64,000 nucleotides of DNA from Palsa-965 sp044448685 (GTDB lineage: Bacteria > Bacteroidota > Bacteroidia > Palsa-965). The position numbers and the translations under genes were made by a program. Location: contig JBIOHC010000017.1 of the NCBI GenBank assembly GCA_044448685.1, forward strand, positions 9,612-73,611. The letters are read 5' to 3'. Shown piece after piece: positions 52,223 through 60,939 of the stretch; position 1 is the stretch's first letter; the number at the start of each line of letters is the position of its first letter. The notes beneath the pieces were generated by a model, which was not told the DNA's origin, made no database searches, and saw only the letters and a list, made by a program, of their open reading frames with translations.

Positions 52223-53182
52223 TTATTTAAACAGATAGCCTATTGTAAATGTAGCCGAATAGGCTAGCACGCCCGTGTTGATATGGGTGTAGTAATATCC
52301 ATTCTGAGTATCATTGGTGGTTGAACCTCCACCCATTCCTGAAGGCGGTGTAAGGAAATTCGGGTCGGTATAGGTTTTGCTCGCAAAAGAATATCCAAGG
52401 CCAACGGTATATCCCATAGTGATCACATTTCCAAGTACAACCTGGCGGCCGTAGTTAATCATAAAAGCAAGTGAATTAACTTTCTCATCACTGTACTTGT
52501 ACTGAGAAGTGCTTCCTGATGAATAATAGTTGTAATTGTAATAATAAGCGGATACGCCATGAACAGTGTAACCAGCGTAAAGTATTTCAGGTTTAATAAA
52601 ACGCCCTTTAAGGGGATGGGCATATTTCATCCCTTTTATATAATAATCCTGGCCCAGAAGGAATTTGACACCTGCACATGCGAGCCCTCCCTGAATAAGC
52701 GGACTGGTCTGATTGGAAAAAAGGGAATTGCTCACCATGCTGTTATTGATAAGTCCGGCAGTGGCTTCCAGATTTACTCCCACTTTTAAGGAATGTTCGT
52801 AGCTGAACGATATTTTATCAGAAACAATGGAGAAGAAGTGAAATTTAATGGCTGACCTTTTATCCAGGATCTTTGCTTCCACATTCACATCCATCTCGTC
52901 GGGCATAATGAGCTCCTTGGTTCCGTTGCTCCATCTCACTTCCCGGATTTTATCCCTTGAAACAGTGTAAACAGGGCCATCGGTTTCAGATCCTCTCCTG
53001 TATTCAAAATCCGTTTCTGTAACCTTGGTAATTTTACCGATCAGCTTTTCATTTTTATTGGTGATAAGGGTATCGGGAATAACCGGTTTGGGTTCATTAT
53101 TCGTTTGAGCTATTGAGCCAGGTGCTAATGCTACAAGGAATAAAAAGATTGCCAGGCAGGTGAGTGTTTTCATGGTTTTCAA
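52223..53182 (-). CDS. Outer membrane protein with SH3-like N-terminal domain, hypothetical
   Basis: A signal peptide ends at GSIAQ. Residues of about 35-95 (LITNKNEKLIGKITKVTETDFEYRR and the following IREVRWSNGTKEL) resemble the small beta domain found in many Bacteroidota envelope proteins. The rest has the alternating pattern of an outer membrane barrel, with Tyr/Gly-rich strands and a final TIGYLFK. It has 319 residues. Specific function is unknown. Stop codons of this gene and the giant protein gene face each other 24 bases apart. Confidence 0.75.
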   Translation of the reverse strand: MKTMKTLTCLAIFLFLVALAPGSIAQTNNEPKPVIPDTLITNKNEKLIGKITKVTETDFEYRRGSETDGPVYTVSRDKIREVRWSNGTKELIMPDEMDVNVEAKILDKRSAIKFHFFSIVSDKISFSYEHSLKVGVNLEATAGLINNSMVSNSLFSNQTSPLIQGGLACAGVKFLLGQDYYIKGMKYAHPLKGRFIKPEILYAGYTVHGVSAYYYNYNYYSSGSTSQYKYSDEKVNSLAFMINYGRQVVLGNVITMGYTVGLGYSFASKTYTDPNFLTPPSGMGGGSTTNDTQNGYYYTHINTGVLAYSATFTIGYLFK

Positions 53183-53208
53183 TTTAAGGTATAAATTTAA
53201 TGTATATT

Positions 53209-53934
53209 TTATGAAATAAAGAAACTAACCCAGCCATAAACAGAGCCGGCGGCAATATAACTGTCGAAGCGGTCTAGTATACCCCCATGACCGGGAATGA
53301 GTTGATTGTAATCTTTTATTCTGCACATACGTTTAAATTTGGAAGCCATCAGATCTCCTCCCAAAGCAGATCCGCAAATGAGCAGGCAAAACCTGAAAGT
53401 CTGTCCTGAATTCATGGAAAACCAGGTCCCCGTGCAAAGTGCAATAATAATGCAGCAAGCAAAACCTCCCGCTACACCTTCCCAGGTTTTATTCGGGCTT
53501 ATTGCAGGGGTAAGAGCATGTTTTCCAAGTAATTGTCCGCTGATTTGTGAAAATCCGTCAAAGCAGAACACCAGCATGTAAACGAAAAGATACCCGGGAT
53601 TATTTTTGATGCATGCATAATAAAGAAATCCGGCTCCGGCAATACTGTAAAGTATGACAGGGATCAGGAAACTTTGCCCGGATCCGGTAAACGCTTTTTT
53701 ATGCTGTATCAGTTCCAGGAGTCCGGCACCAATAATCACTACGGCCAAAAGTGTAAACAGCCAGGTATGCAGCAAACAGTAAACCACTGCAGAGACCAGT
53801 ACCAGATATACTCTGTATTTCAGCCAAAGCTTTTGTCCCGCTTCAGAGCCCGGTTTCTTCCTGTTTATAAACAGAATACCTGCAGCCCCCAGAAGGAATA
53901 CAGCAGCAATGATTGAGATAATACCGTACTGCAT
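53209..53934 (-). CDS. cdsA: Phosphatidate cytidylyltransferase-like membrane protein
   Basis: The 241-residue protein has about seven membrane segments and the CdsA signature ASKFKRMCRIKDYNQLIPGHGGILDRFDS near the C-terminus, with the conserved acidic residues, plus ISPNKTWEGVAGG. CdsA makes CDP-diacylglycerol from phosphatidate and CTP. The start overlaps the stop of the CDP-alcohol transferase by one base (TGATG), so enzyme and likely user of the product are translated together. Confidence 0.9.
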   Translation of the reverse strand: MQYGIISIIAAVFLLGAAGILFINRKKPGSEAGQKLWLKYRVYLVLVSAVVYCLLHTWLFTLLAVVIIGAGLLELIQHKKAFTGSGQSFLIPVILYSIAGAGFLYYACIKNNPGYLFVYMLVFCFDGFSQISGQLLGKHALTPAISPNKTWEGVAGGFACCIIIALCTGTWFSMNSGQTFRFCLLICGSALGGDLMASKFKRMCRIKDYNQLIPGHGGILDRFDSYIAAGSVYGWVSFFIS

Positions 53935-54512
53935 CAGTTAATTTTTTTAAAATCCCTTATCATAAACAACAATCCTTTGGCATTGGAGCGGAGGGCAGGA
54001 ATGAACAGGACAATGAGTAAGACTTCCGAATAAGTAATGCAACTCAACACGAACATGACAGAAAAAAAAAGATGGCTTCCGCCGGTCAGAAACAGGTGCA
54101 CAATAAACAAACCCTGCACATACCCAAGTACCTTGCTGGAATACAGATGCAGGCTGGTAGGCCGGTGGAAACGAAACAGACTTACCAGCTGAGGGGTAAC
54201 ATACATAATGAGCATGGTGATGAACGCAGACAAATGATCGTGTAAAAAGTCAAACTGGAAAACGAACATCCCGGTAAAGGCCATAGCATAGGTGCCTATA
54301 TCGGCAAAGGAGTCGAGACGGGCACCCAGTTCCGATTCAAAATGAAAGCGCCGGGCAATGAATCCGTCGAGAATATCGCTGATAAGATTTATAGAGAGCA
54401 GCAGGATAAACGTTCCGGATTTTCCGTTCAGGATAGCCATGAGCAGAAAGGGCAGGGCCAGCATACGGTAAATGGAAAGCATATTGGGAATAAGAGCGAG
54501 TTTCTTTTTCAT
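53934..54512 (-). CDS. CDP-alcohol phosphatidyltransferase family protein
   Basis: The 192-residue membrane protein has the full family motif: Asp46, Asp49-Gly50, Ala53-Arg54, Gly63, Asp67 and Asp71 (ISDILDGFIARR ... GARLDSFAD). It should transfer a phosphatidyl group from CDP-diacylglycerol to an alcohol; serine, glycerol phosphate or inositol cannot be told apart. The ATG at 54512 opens on MKKKLALIPNMLSIYRMLAL, as expected; the longer frame is rejected. It is coupled to cdsA. Confidence 0.9.
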   Translation of the reverse strand: MKKKLALIPNMLSIYRMLALPFLLMAILNGKSGTFILLLSINLISDILDGFIARRFHFESELGARLDSFADIGTYAMAFTGMFVFQFDFLHDHLSAFITMLIMYVTPQLVSLFRFHRPTSLHLYSSKVLGYVQGLFIVHLFLTGGSHLFFSVMFVLSCITYSEVLLIVLFIPALRSNAKGLLFMIRDFKKIN

Positions 54513-54713
54513 ACTCAAATGTAGAGGAGAGAGAAGGGGAATCAAAAAGGCTTTGCAGGCCAGGAAGGGGAGTAATATGCAATAAATCGTTGAAAAGGGA
54601 AGGAATTGGTTTGGATCAGGAGAGTTTTGCGATAAATGCAAACAGCAAAGGTGTCATTTATGCTTTATCCTAAACTATCTCTGAAAAAGGGGGGTAAATG
54701 AGTAAAAACGAAC

Positions 54714-55115
54714 TTATTTTCCATGCGTTAAGCGGACTACTTCACAGTCCCGCTCATCCAAGATAATCAAAAAAGTGCCTCCGGGGGCATTGAGGGGGCG
54801 GGTGCCTTTAAGGACCCAGAAATGATCGAGGTGGTGTATTTCAAAAGGTTTCTGATCCTGTATATGTTCTTCTCCATATGCGCCATGAAGGATAGGTTCG
54901 GCAATCTTATGCGCACAGTCAGCATCCTTTATCAGGGCTGTTTTTAGGTCTACGGCATTGTGCTGATCCAGATTGGTGAGGGCATTATCCAGTTCAGCCC
55001 GGGCTTTTTCAGGTCCTGCTTCATTTCTTTTTTTGTCATCGTTATCAAAACGGTTCAGTGAGAAGAGTACCAATAGAATAATCTTCCCTTCAGAGCGATT
55101 GTTATCTGCCTTCAT
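54714..55115 (-). CDS. NTF2-fold immunity protein, YbbC/YhhH family (orphan)
   Basis: The C-terminal 70 residues match this family (PF15631): AEPILHGAYGEEHIQDQKP, then FWVLKGTRPLNAPGGTFLII and the end RDCEVVRLTHGK. The N-terminus has a hydrophobic stretch (ILLVLFSL) rather than a clear signal. Proteins of this family are linked to contact-dependent and Rhs-type toxins as immunity factors. No toxin gene lies nearby, so it appears as an orphan; a broader housekeeping use of the fold cannot be excluded. Confidence 0.75.
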   Translation of the reverse strand: MKADNNRSEGKIILLVLFSLNRFDNDDKKRNEAGPEKARAELDNALTNLDQHNAVDLKTALIKDADCAHKIAEPILHGAYGEEHIQDQKPFEIHHLDHFWVLKGTRPLNAPGGTFLIILDERDCEVVRLTHGK

Positions 55116-55212
55116 AGCCGCGCGGTATTGGTGTGTGGAATGCGAGTGTGGGGTAATGAATATCCTAAATTTAAGCTATTGGAACTTGATTGACAAGGCG
55201 GGAAGGCCTTAA

Positions 55213-55275
55213 TTGAGTAAATGGTAGGGTTGGTTGAGCGGATGGTAGGTTTGACTGAGTATTTAGCAGCCACCC
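55213..55275. repeat. Short 21-bp tandem repeat, about 2.3 units
   Basis: TTGAG(T/C) followed by ATGGTAGG(G)TT starts at 55213 and again at 55234, exactly 21 bases on; a third start, CTGAG, lies at 55255 and then diverges. It is upstream of nothing obvious, in the 180-base gap between the immunity gene start (55115) and the histidine kinase end (55296). The step equals that of arrays 1 and 2, the sequence is unrelated. Confidence 0.6.
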
Positions 55276-55295
55276 TGGGTCCGGCATCCACTTAT

Positions 55296-57083
55296 TCATG
55301 CTACGATACGCATGGCATGTGGAAAAAAGAAAGAAACAGTGGTCCCAAGCCCTTCTGTGCTTTCTAAGGAAACAGATCCACCCAGTTTTTCAACAGCAGC
55401 CTTCATAGTATAAAGGCCAAGCCCTATACCCGCCTTATTGCTGCCCTTACAGAACATGGTAAACATTTTTTCCTGTACCTGTTTGGGTAACCCCGGTCCA
55501 TTATCACTGAGTTCCACCTGCACGCCCCCTTTTACCGGATGAACAGTAACGTTGATATGGCATTCTTTTTTATTCAGGCCACGGTATTGAATGGCATTCT
55601 GAAATGCAATACGGAGTACCATACTGATAAGAAAACCATCCGAATAGCAGGTGCTTTCCAGGCTTATTTGTTTTTCACATATACAGCTATCGGTTTCCCG
55701 GCAAAGCTCGGACTGAAGGGACGTGATTTTTTCTTCCCAGTCTATTTCATTCACTTCTACCTTTCTTTGGGTGATCGTAGCGATCTGTGCCAGGCGATCT
55801 GTGGTATCCATCAGTTTGCTTGCACAGGTTTCTATGCTGCTAAAGATAAAAGAGCGCTCTGTTTCATCGCCCTGGGCAAAAAGAGATAACAGTCCCTGTA
55901 TACTGGCAGCAGGCGATTTGAGGTCATGGGAAGCCCTGTAAAAAAAGGCATTCAGCTCATCAATTTTCGCATCCAGACCGGCTTTTACTTTTTTCAGGTC
56001 GTCAATATTGGTAAACAAACCGATAGAACCTGTGATTTTATTCTTTGAATCCAGGTAGGGAGATCCGCTCATCAGCATCCAGATTTTAGTGCCTGATTTT
56101 GTGGTGACCCTTGTTTCATATCTTCCTGTCAGTGAGCCGGGTTTGTGGGTTATTCCCTGTAATGCATCTGTCCAATAGGTTTCACCGGTAAGCAACAAGC
56201 TGGCTTTTTTACCTCCCATTTCGGAAAATGCATACCCCATCATACGGCACATACATTCATTGGCATACATGATTTCATCTTTGGTGTTGACGATGATAAG
56301 ACCTTCATTGGTGAGGTGTACAATCTTATCCCATTGGTGGCGGGGAGAATAATCGAGCAGGCGGTACCGGGTAATGGCTATAAAAGCGAAGAAGGAAAAG
56401 AAAGTAAGCATGGGTGCCGTTATGGGAATATCATCGATCTGAAACAATAAGGGGCATATGATTTCAAATGCAATACCGGCAACGACAGGAATCGTAACCC
56501 CCAATGCCAGTAAAAAAGCCGGTTTATGGAGTACAACATCCCTTCTTTTGAAAAGGTAGATAGCCCAGTAAAGGATGATGATGCTCAGTCCAAGAATGGA
56601 GTGCCATACATAGATGGAAATAGTGAAGGGATCAGTTTTGGGGTTGATGATCCATACCCAGCGTTCTGAGGCTATAATCGAATAGTGATCCAGATGGGCC
56701 ATGATTCCGCAGGTCAGCAGAATGGGAAGTGTAAACAGAGTAATCAGCAGGAGAGCCGGGTTTATCAGTTTATGCCAGCTGGCAAAACGCAACCCGAACA
56801 GGATGGCAAAGGGGGCCAGAAAAAGCATCAGGGTATTGTCTATCCTTGTCCAGTCATAGGCTGTTGAGGCGGTATGGCTGAGCCTGATGAGACCGTCTGA
56901 CAATTGCCAGCTTGCCAGCAGGAGTACAAAAATCAGAAAAGAAGTGTTGGTGCGGCTTGGGGGTAGGGCAAAGGCGACAAACAGGATGATACCTATATTG
57001 ATCAGAACAGGGCCTAATGTAGCTGTGAGTAATCCCCAGTGGTCAAACCCAAGATCCAGCATGCCAGAAAGCACAGTACCCAT
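55296..57083 (-). CDS. 7TM-PAS sensor histidine kinase
   Basis: Residues 1 to about 245 hold seven membrane segments of the histidine kinase N-terminal 7TM type. A PAS domain follows (GLIIVNTKDEIMYANECMCRMMGY to TGSIGLFTNIDDLKK), then the HisKA domain with His386 in FYRASHDLKSPAASIQGLL, and a HATPase domain with FQNAIQYR, LSDNGPGLP and GIGLGLYTMKAAVEKLGG. It has 595 residues. It should autophosphorylate in response to a membrane signal; no response regulator is adjacent. Confidence 0.93.
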   Translation of the reverse strand: MGTVLSGMLDLGFDHWGLLTATLGPVLINIGIILFVAFALPPSRTNTSFLIFVLLLASWQLSDGLIRLSHTASTAYDWTRIDNTLMLFLAPFAILFGLRFASWHKLINPALLLITLFTLPILLTCGIMAHLDHYSIIASERWVWIINPKTDPFTISIYVWHSILGLSIIILYWAIYLFKRRDVVLHKPAFLLALGVTIPVVAGIAFEIICPLLFQIDDIPITAPMLTFFSFFAFIAITRYRLLDYSPRHQWDKIVHLTNEGLIIVNTKDEIMYANECMCRMMGYAFSEMGGKKASLLLTGETYWTDALQGITHKPGSLTGRYETRVTTKSGTKIWMLMSGSPYLDSKNKITGSIGLFTNIDDLKKVKAGLDAKIDELNAFFYRASHDLKSPAASIQGLLSLFAQGDETERSFIFSSIETCASKLMDTTDRLAQIATITQRKVEVNEIDWEEKITSLQSELCRETDSCICEKQISLESTCYSDGFLISMVLRIAFQNAIQYRGLNKKECHINVTVHPVKGGVQVELSDNGPGLPKQVQEKMFTMFCKGSNKAGIGLGLYTMKAAVEKLGGSVSLESTEGLGTTVSFFFPHAMRIVA

Positions 57084-57234
57084 AAGCTGGTTATTAAAGC
57101 GAGGATGGTTTCAGAGTCAGCTTTAAATGTACAGCAATGTCACGTTTGCTTGGGTGCGAAAATAGAATAAATCTTACATATGAAAGAAATAGGCCTAAAA
57201 TGTAATATATTTTGAGCTCAATAAGACATTAAAA

Positions 57235-57258
57235 AAGGGCGGCTTACGGGCCGCCCTT
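57235..57258 (-). terminator. Hairpin with T run on the minus strand, no gene attached
   Basis: AAGGGCGGC (57235-57243) pairs with GCCGCCCTT (57250-57258) around a six-base loop; on the minus strand the stem is followed by six T. It would stop a minus-strand transcript from the gene-free region to its right. Confidence 0.7.
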
Positions 57259-57811
57259 CTTCCGTTTAGGATGAACGGGCTTTGTTAACCCCTTCCGGTT
57301 AATCATACTTTCAATCGGTATGCAGGGCTTCTGTACTTTTCAAGAAGAAGTACTGAAGTGATATATAATAAAAGCCTTTTGAAAGGCGGGATTCTGGATT
57401 ATTTTGCATTGCTGACCCATCAATCGATTCAAATTATTGACACAAATTAACTAAGATGATCTTAACTGAAAATATCCTCTGTATGATTGTTTTGAAAAGT
57501 GAGACTGGAAAAACACGAGGGAAATGAAAAACAGGAGAGGTAAATCCTTGAGCAAAGCATAAGATCTTTTTCGGTGGAACTCTGGTATACTGTATGTTGA
57601 TCCTGGAGCATGAGCCAGTGATTCCTTATTTAACAGGGGCATTCATCCCAATGTTGTAAAGTATATATGAACAAAGTATAAATAAACACGAAAAGGGAAA
57701 TATTGTATAAGAAACAGGATAAATTTGGGCCTCATAAATAAATGGAATTCTCCATTATCCTATCTCTTCTTTATTACCCCCGTTTCATTATTCCCTCCCT
57801 CACCTTGTCTC
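57259..57811. other. Gene-free region between two outward terminators
   Basis: About 550 bases without a convincing gene. It contains small stems (AAAGCCTTT/GAAAGGC near 57371-57387, GTACTT/AAGTAC near 57333-57353). A 20-codon minus-strand frame starting MINRKGLTKPVHPK ends inside the terminator at 57235-57258, and a 63-codon minus-strand frame lies at 57451-57642; neither is convincing. The two flanking terminators suggest small transcripts from this stretch. Confidence 0.4.
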
Positions 57812-57845
57812 CCCCCTCCTGCACCAGAGGAGGGGGATTTTTTTT
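57812..57845 (+). terminator. Rho-independent terminator on the plus strand, no gene attached
   Basis: CCCCCTCCT (57812-57820) pairs with AGGAGGGGG (57828-57836), followed by a run of T (ATTTTTTTTA). No plus-strand gene lies upstream for 700 bases. It sits just after the end of the facing lipoprotein gene. Confidence 0.75.
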
Positions 57846-57851
57846 ATAGAC

Positions 57852-58292
57852 TCAGGGATGTGAGCTTTGGGCATTTGCACTGTGTAATACGGGAATAAGG
57901 ATTGCAAGCGGAAGCCCTACGGTAAAACCCACGACTCCTCCAACCCAGCCCCAGGTTTTTCTTTTCTGCACTCTGGTTTCGGCTACAGACCTTTCGAGCC
58001 GGGCTTGTTCGTAGCCGTCAATTGCAGCCTGGTTATAGGTTCCTTCCAGAGGCATAGACCATCCCTGTTCCTGCATCACGGCACCAGCCGGCGCAATGGC
58101 ATTTCCACCATATCCGTCGAGCTGATCCTTATAATATTGATACCATACCATTGCATCTTTTTCTTTGGGCTCCGGTTTGCTTATACTTACCTTGCCCAGA
58201 TGGGAGGAAGCACTGCAGCTTTGAAGAAGGAGTACAGATGCAAAGAAGAGGGCTGTAAAGGCCCTGGATGATTGAATCAGGATAGTTTTCAT
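57852..58292 (-). CDS. Small lipoprotein with C-terminal membrane segment, unknown
   Basis: The 146-residue protein has a lipobox LLLQSCSAS, a mature part with DAMVWYQYYKDQLDGYGG, a helical stretch (NQAAIDGYEQARLERSVAETRVQKRKT) and a final glycine-rich membrane segment (GWVGGVVGFTVGLPLAILIPVL). I know no family name. It may sit in the envelope with both lipid anchor and membrane helix. It is divergent from the lipoprotein gene at 58455. Confidence 0.65.
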   Translation of the reverse strand: MKTILIQSSRAFTALFFASVLLLQSCSASSHLGKVSISKPEPKEKDAMVWYQYYKDQLDGYGGNAIAPAGAVMQEQGWSMPLEGTYNQAAIDGYEQARLERSVAETRVQKRKTWGWVGGVVGFTVGLPLAILIPVLHSANAQSSHP

Positions 58293-58440
58293 AACAGCTG
58301 AATTTTTTTTTGGTGAATTTTTCTGTGGCTTCTATGAATTACCGGTATGACTCGTTTATGACTGTCAGGGTTGGGATTTTGGGAAATTTTAACACTTTAA
58401 GAAGGGATTTATATCCGGCATTCCTTTTTCCGGCTTTTCG

Positions 58441-58448
58441 TATCTTTA
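58441..58448 (+). promoter_or_regulatory. -7-like promoter box of the lipoprotein gene
   Basis: TATCTTTA, one base off the TAnnTTTG consensus, stands seven bases before the ATG at 58455. The identical box occurs at 31595-31602 on the minus strand. Confidence 0.4.
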
Positions 58449-58454
58449 GGACGC

Positions 58455-58937
58455 ATGAATAAGATGAACAAGGTTATTCGTAAAACAGGATTATTCCCTG
58501 TTCTGATTCTTTTATGCAGTTCTTCAGGCTCCTGCAAAAAGGAAGCCCCTGTCACGTACGCGAATGTAACTCTGAATATTGCCCTGATCGATTATAATTT
58601 CGGAGTATATACCGCCGGAACCTGGAGCACGGCAACACGCATTAAGATCAAATATGCGGGTACCACGGTCGACAGTCTGCTGAATTTGTACGGGGCGTTT
58701 AATCTTCCTCAAAGCGCTCCGGTGAGCAATCCTTGTTCAGCGCATCTGAATATACTGAGTCACTCTTTCCGGATTCAGAATAATGCACTCAATACGCTGG
58801 AGATTTCGGATGCAGGTGGTTTGAGAATCAGTTACCTGATTAATAATTCAACGGCTTATTTTAATGCGGTGAGCGATAGTACAACGGCTTATTGTCCAAA
58901 TTCCGGCTGCCCCTTATCAATCTTTGCGGTACGCTGA
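58455..58937 (+). CDS. Small lipoprotein, unknown
   Basis: The 160-residue protein starts with a basic n-region and a hydrophobic stretch ending in SSGSCKKE, a lipobox-like end with Cys. The mature part is beta-rich with NIALIDYNFGVYTAGTWSTATRIKIKY and has a pair of late cysteines (YCPNSGCPLS). No family recognised. It converges on the ElyC-like gene with six bases between the stops. Confidence 0.65.
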   Translation: MNKMNKVIRKTGLFPVLILLCSSSGSCKKEAPVTYANVTLNIALIDYNFGVYTAGTWSTATRIKIKYAGTTVDSLLNLYGAFNLPQSAPVSNPCSAHLNILSHSFRIQNNALNTLEISDAGGLRISYLINNSTAYFNAVSDSTTAYCPNSGCPLSIFAVR

Positions 58938-58943
58938 CCAACA

Positions 58944-59693
58944 TCACATCCATCCATTAAGCTCATAATAGGCGATGGCTGTAAACTCTCTCAGGCAATT
59001 GATTTCCAGTTTCAGGTAGTTCCAGAAATTATATCTCAAACCCAGGTTGGAGCTTACATCGGGCACATATTTCTTCCCTCCCAGTTTCCTGTAATCAAAG
59101 CCAAGATCGGCGTACATGGCATTTTCAAAGGCAGGCTCCCCACCCACATTCCTGAATCCGGCTTTACGGAATGTTTTAACGGTACGAAGCATATTTTCGG
59201 GAGAAGTAACGATGACCACCTTACGGAAGAGGAGCTGATGTGCATCCCTGGCCAAACATAGGGCCTGCTCACGGGTATTGGTACCCAGCTTTTCAATATG
59301 GATATGGCTGGAATCAACTTTATGGAGGAGCAGTTCCTCCTTCATATCCATAATAACAGAGGTGTCTTTTGGGTGAACAATCCATACTTCCGCTTTGGGA
59401 TATTTTTCAGAAAGGGCAGCGGTATAATAAAGCCGGATCAGGTTAGCTTCGCTGGGCATTCCGCTTCCGCCTAAAAAAACGATTGCATCGGGCTTAAAAT
59501 TGTAACGGCTGCTCTTTTTGGCAAGCCAGGCACTTACATCGTAGGGTACACGGGTAAAGGAGAGGATAAGGAGTATAAACAGGAAGGCGCCGAGGCAGAG
59601 GAACAGCCAATGAAACAGACGTTTGAGGAAGTGAAGGACTTTTTTCAAGGCAGTACGAATATACTGGAATTTGCTGTTACCAATCACCACCAC
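58944..59693 (-). CDS. YdcF/ElyC/SanA-like membrane protein (DUF218)
   Basis: The DUF218 fold is clear: PDAIVFLGGSGMPSEANLIRLYY, WIVHPKDTSVIMDM, GTNTREQALCLARDA and SPENMLRTVKTFRKAGF. A membrane segment (LFHWLFLCLGAFLFILLILSF) lies near the N-terminus. The start is set at GTG 59693 (59690 and 59687 are equal choices), because the longer open frame to 59810 only reads the glycine-rich tail of the upstream gene in another frame. Family members act in envelope polysaccharide or peptidoglycan steps, mechanism unknown. It has about 249 residues and overlaps the stop of the upstream gene by 17 bases. Confidence 0.82.
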   Translation of the reverse strand: MVVIGNSKFQYIRTALKKVLHFLKRLFHWLFLCLGAFLFILLILSFTRVPYDVSAWLAKKSSRYNFKPDAIVFLGGSGMPSEANLIRLYYTAALSEKYPKAEVWIVHPKDTSVIMDMKEELLLHKVDSSHIHIEKLGTNTREQALCLARDAHQLLFRKVVIVTSPENMLRTVKTFRKAGFRNVGGEPAFENAMYADLGFDYRKLGGKKYVPDVSSNLGLRYNFWNYLKLEINCLREFTAIAYYELNGWM

Positions 59694-60441
59694 CTCCGCC
59701 ACCGCCTCCGTCACCTCCTCCGAAGCCACCGAAATCTCCTCCGGAGTCTCCTCCATAATCCCCACCGGAGCTTCCAAAGCCAAAGCCCGACATATAAAAG
59801 TAATTGTCAAAACTGGTATAGTTTGAATCCAGGATTGTCAGGAATTCAAGATTCCGTATAGCCGCCACATCCTTACTGACTGTTTTGAGTTTACCGATGG
59901 TTTCTTCATCCAGCAGGAGCACACAGGTGCCGAGTGCATCAAGGTTGTGCAGGAGTTCATCTTTATCCTTGTTCAGCAAATAATCAATATGCTTGTCTGT
60001 CTCATCCAGCAAGGCTGTGATTTGCCGGTGTTGTTTATGTCCTTCCCTTGTCCGGAAATAGCGAAACGTTATTATTCCTTCCCGCTCCAGATCAGCCTTT
60101 GTATAATACTTTGAAAAATTATCTGTGTTATTGAAGAGAGCAGAGCGGATAGCATTTTTCAGATCTGCGAATTTGTATTCTTCCCTGTCTTTGAACAAGT
60201 CATAAAAAAAGGAATAGCTTTCACTGGTTTTATCGAGTTGAGCGAATTTTGGTCCGCGTGTAAAATAAAAACGCGGGAAGGCTCTCTTGTCACGTACATG
60301 TTCAACGGTAAGGCGGCGGGAAACAGCCAGGACCTGCATGAGGCATAGTTCCTGAAGTGTGAGTTTGAGCATCTGGGCTCCGTCAGTCCACCACATCCGG
60401 TCGAGATAGACAAATTCAGCCGGGCTCGGGGTCTTATGCAT
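59677..60441 (-). CDS. Hypothetical protein with glycine-rich tail
   Basis: The 254 residues are mostly helical and charged, with EFVYLDRMWWTDGAQMLKLTLQELC near the start, and end in a tail of Gly with Asp, Phe, Ser and Tyr (DYGGDSGGDFGGFGGGDG and a final GGDW). This tail resembles those of TPM/YgcG-like and TIGR04222-like proteins, but their membrane segments are absent here. No function is assigned. It is translated just ahead of the ElyC-like gene. Confidence 0.7.
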   Translation of the reverse strand: MHKTPSPAEFVYLDRMWWTDGAQMLKLTLQELCLMQVLAVSRRLTVEHVRDKRAFPRFYFTRGPKFAQLDKTSESYSFFYDLFKDREEYKFADLKNAIRSALFNNTDNFSKYYTKADLEREGIITFRYFRTREGHKQHRQITALLDETDKHIDYLLNKDKDELLHNLDALGTCVLLLDEETIGKLKTVSKDVAAIRNLEFLTILDSNYTSFDNYFYMSGFGFGSSGGDYGGDSGGDFGGFGGGDGGGGGGGGDW

Positions 60442-60502
60442 AATTACCGGGTAAATAATGTTATACCGGTAAATATAGTGGATTTAAAGTTTCTGACTGA
60501 CG

Positions 60503-60919
60503 TCAGAAATACTCTTCCAAAATCTGTCTAAGCATAGGAGCGGTAAGGGGTTTGTTACGGAACGATTTTATTTCCCTTGAAAATTGATCCCGGGCCTGTT
60601 TTTCATCTCCTGGATTCAGGGAACTGGTTAGCATGGTAATGACAATGGTTTTTTCACCCTGCAGGAGATTCAGTTTAACAGCTTCTTCCAAAAACTCAAA
60701 TCCATTCATACCGGGCATATTGATGTCCAGAAAAATCAGATCCGGGCTGGGATACTGCATGGAGTTTGTCCTGGCCTTCAGCAGGTAATCGAGGGCCATC
60801 TGACCTGTTGTAGCTACTTTAACCTCTGAAGCGGCTTTTGCCTCGTTTATAGCGATGGTGTGAAAGTAGTTATCATCCTTGTTGTCATCAATCAGCAGAA
60901 TACAGTTTACCTTGTTCAT
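60503..60919 (-). CDS. Single-domain response regulator
   Basis: The 138-residue protein is one receiver domain of the Rcp1-like type: CILLIDDNKDDNYFH at the start, phospho-acceptor Asp65 in LIFLDINMPGMNG, TSSLNPGDEKQ and a Lys in FRNKPL. There is no output domain, so it passes phosphate on or acts by protein contact. Just upstream on the same strand are the remains of a histidine kinase gene, its probable former partner. Confidence 0.92.
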   Translation of the reverse strand: MNKVNCILLIDDNKDDNYFHTIAINEAKAASEVKVATTGQMALDYLLKARTNSMQYPSPDLIFLDINMPGMNGFEFLEEAVKLNLLQGEKTIVITMLTSSLNPGDEKQARDQFSREIKSFRNKPLTAPMLRQILEEYF

Positions 60920-60939
60920 ACAGAAAGAGGATTAGCGTT

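Noticed and set aside
57237..57299. 20-codon basic peptide gene on the minus strand
   Set aside because: The frame ends within the terminator stem and has no support beyond being open; mentioned only as part of the gene-free region.
57451..57642. 63-codon minus-strand gene
   Set aside because: No recognisable feature, no promoter box and no relation to the nearby terminator position.
59694..59810. Longer N-terminus of the ElyC-like protein
   Set aside because: These codons read the glycine-rich tail of the upstream gene in another frame; the GTG cluster next to the upstream stop is the better start.
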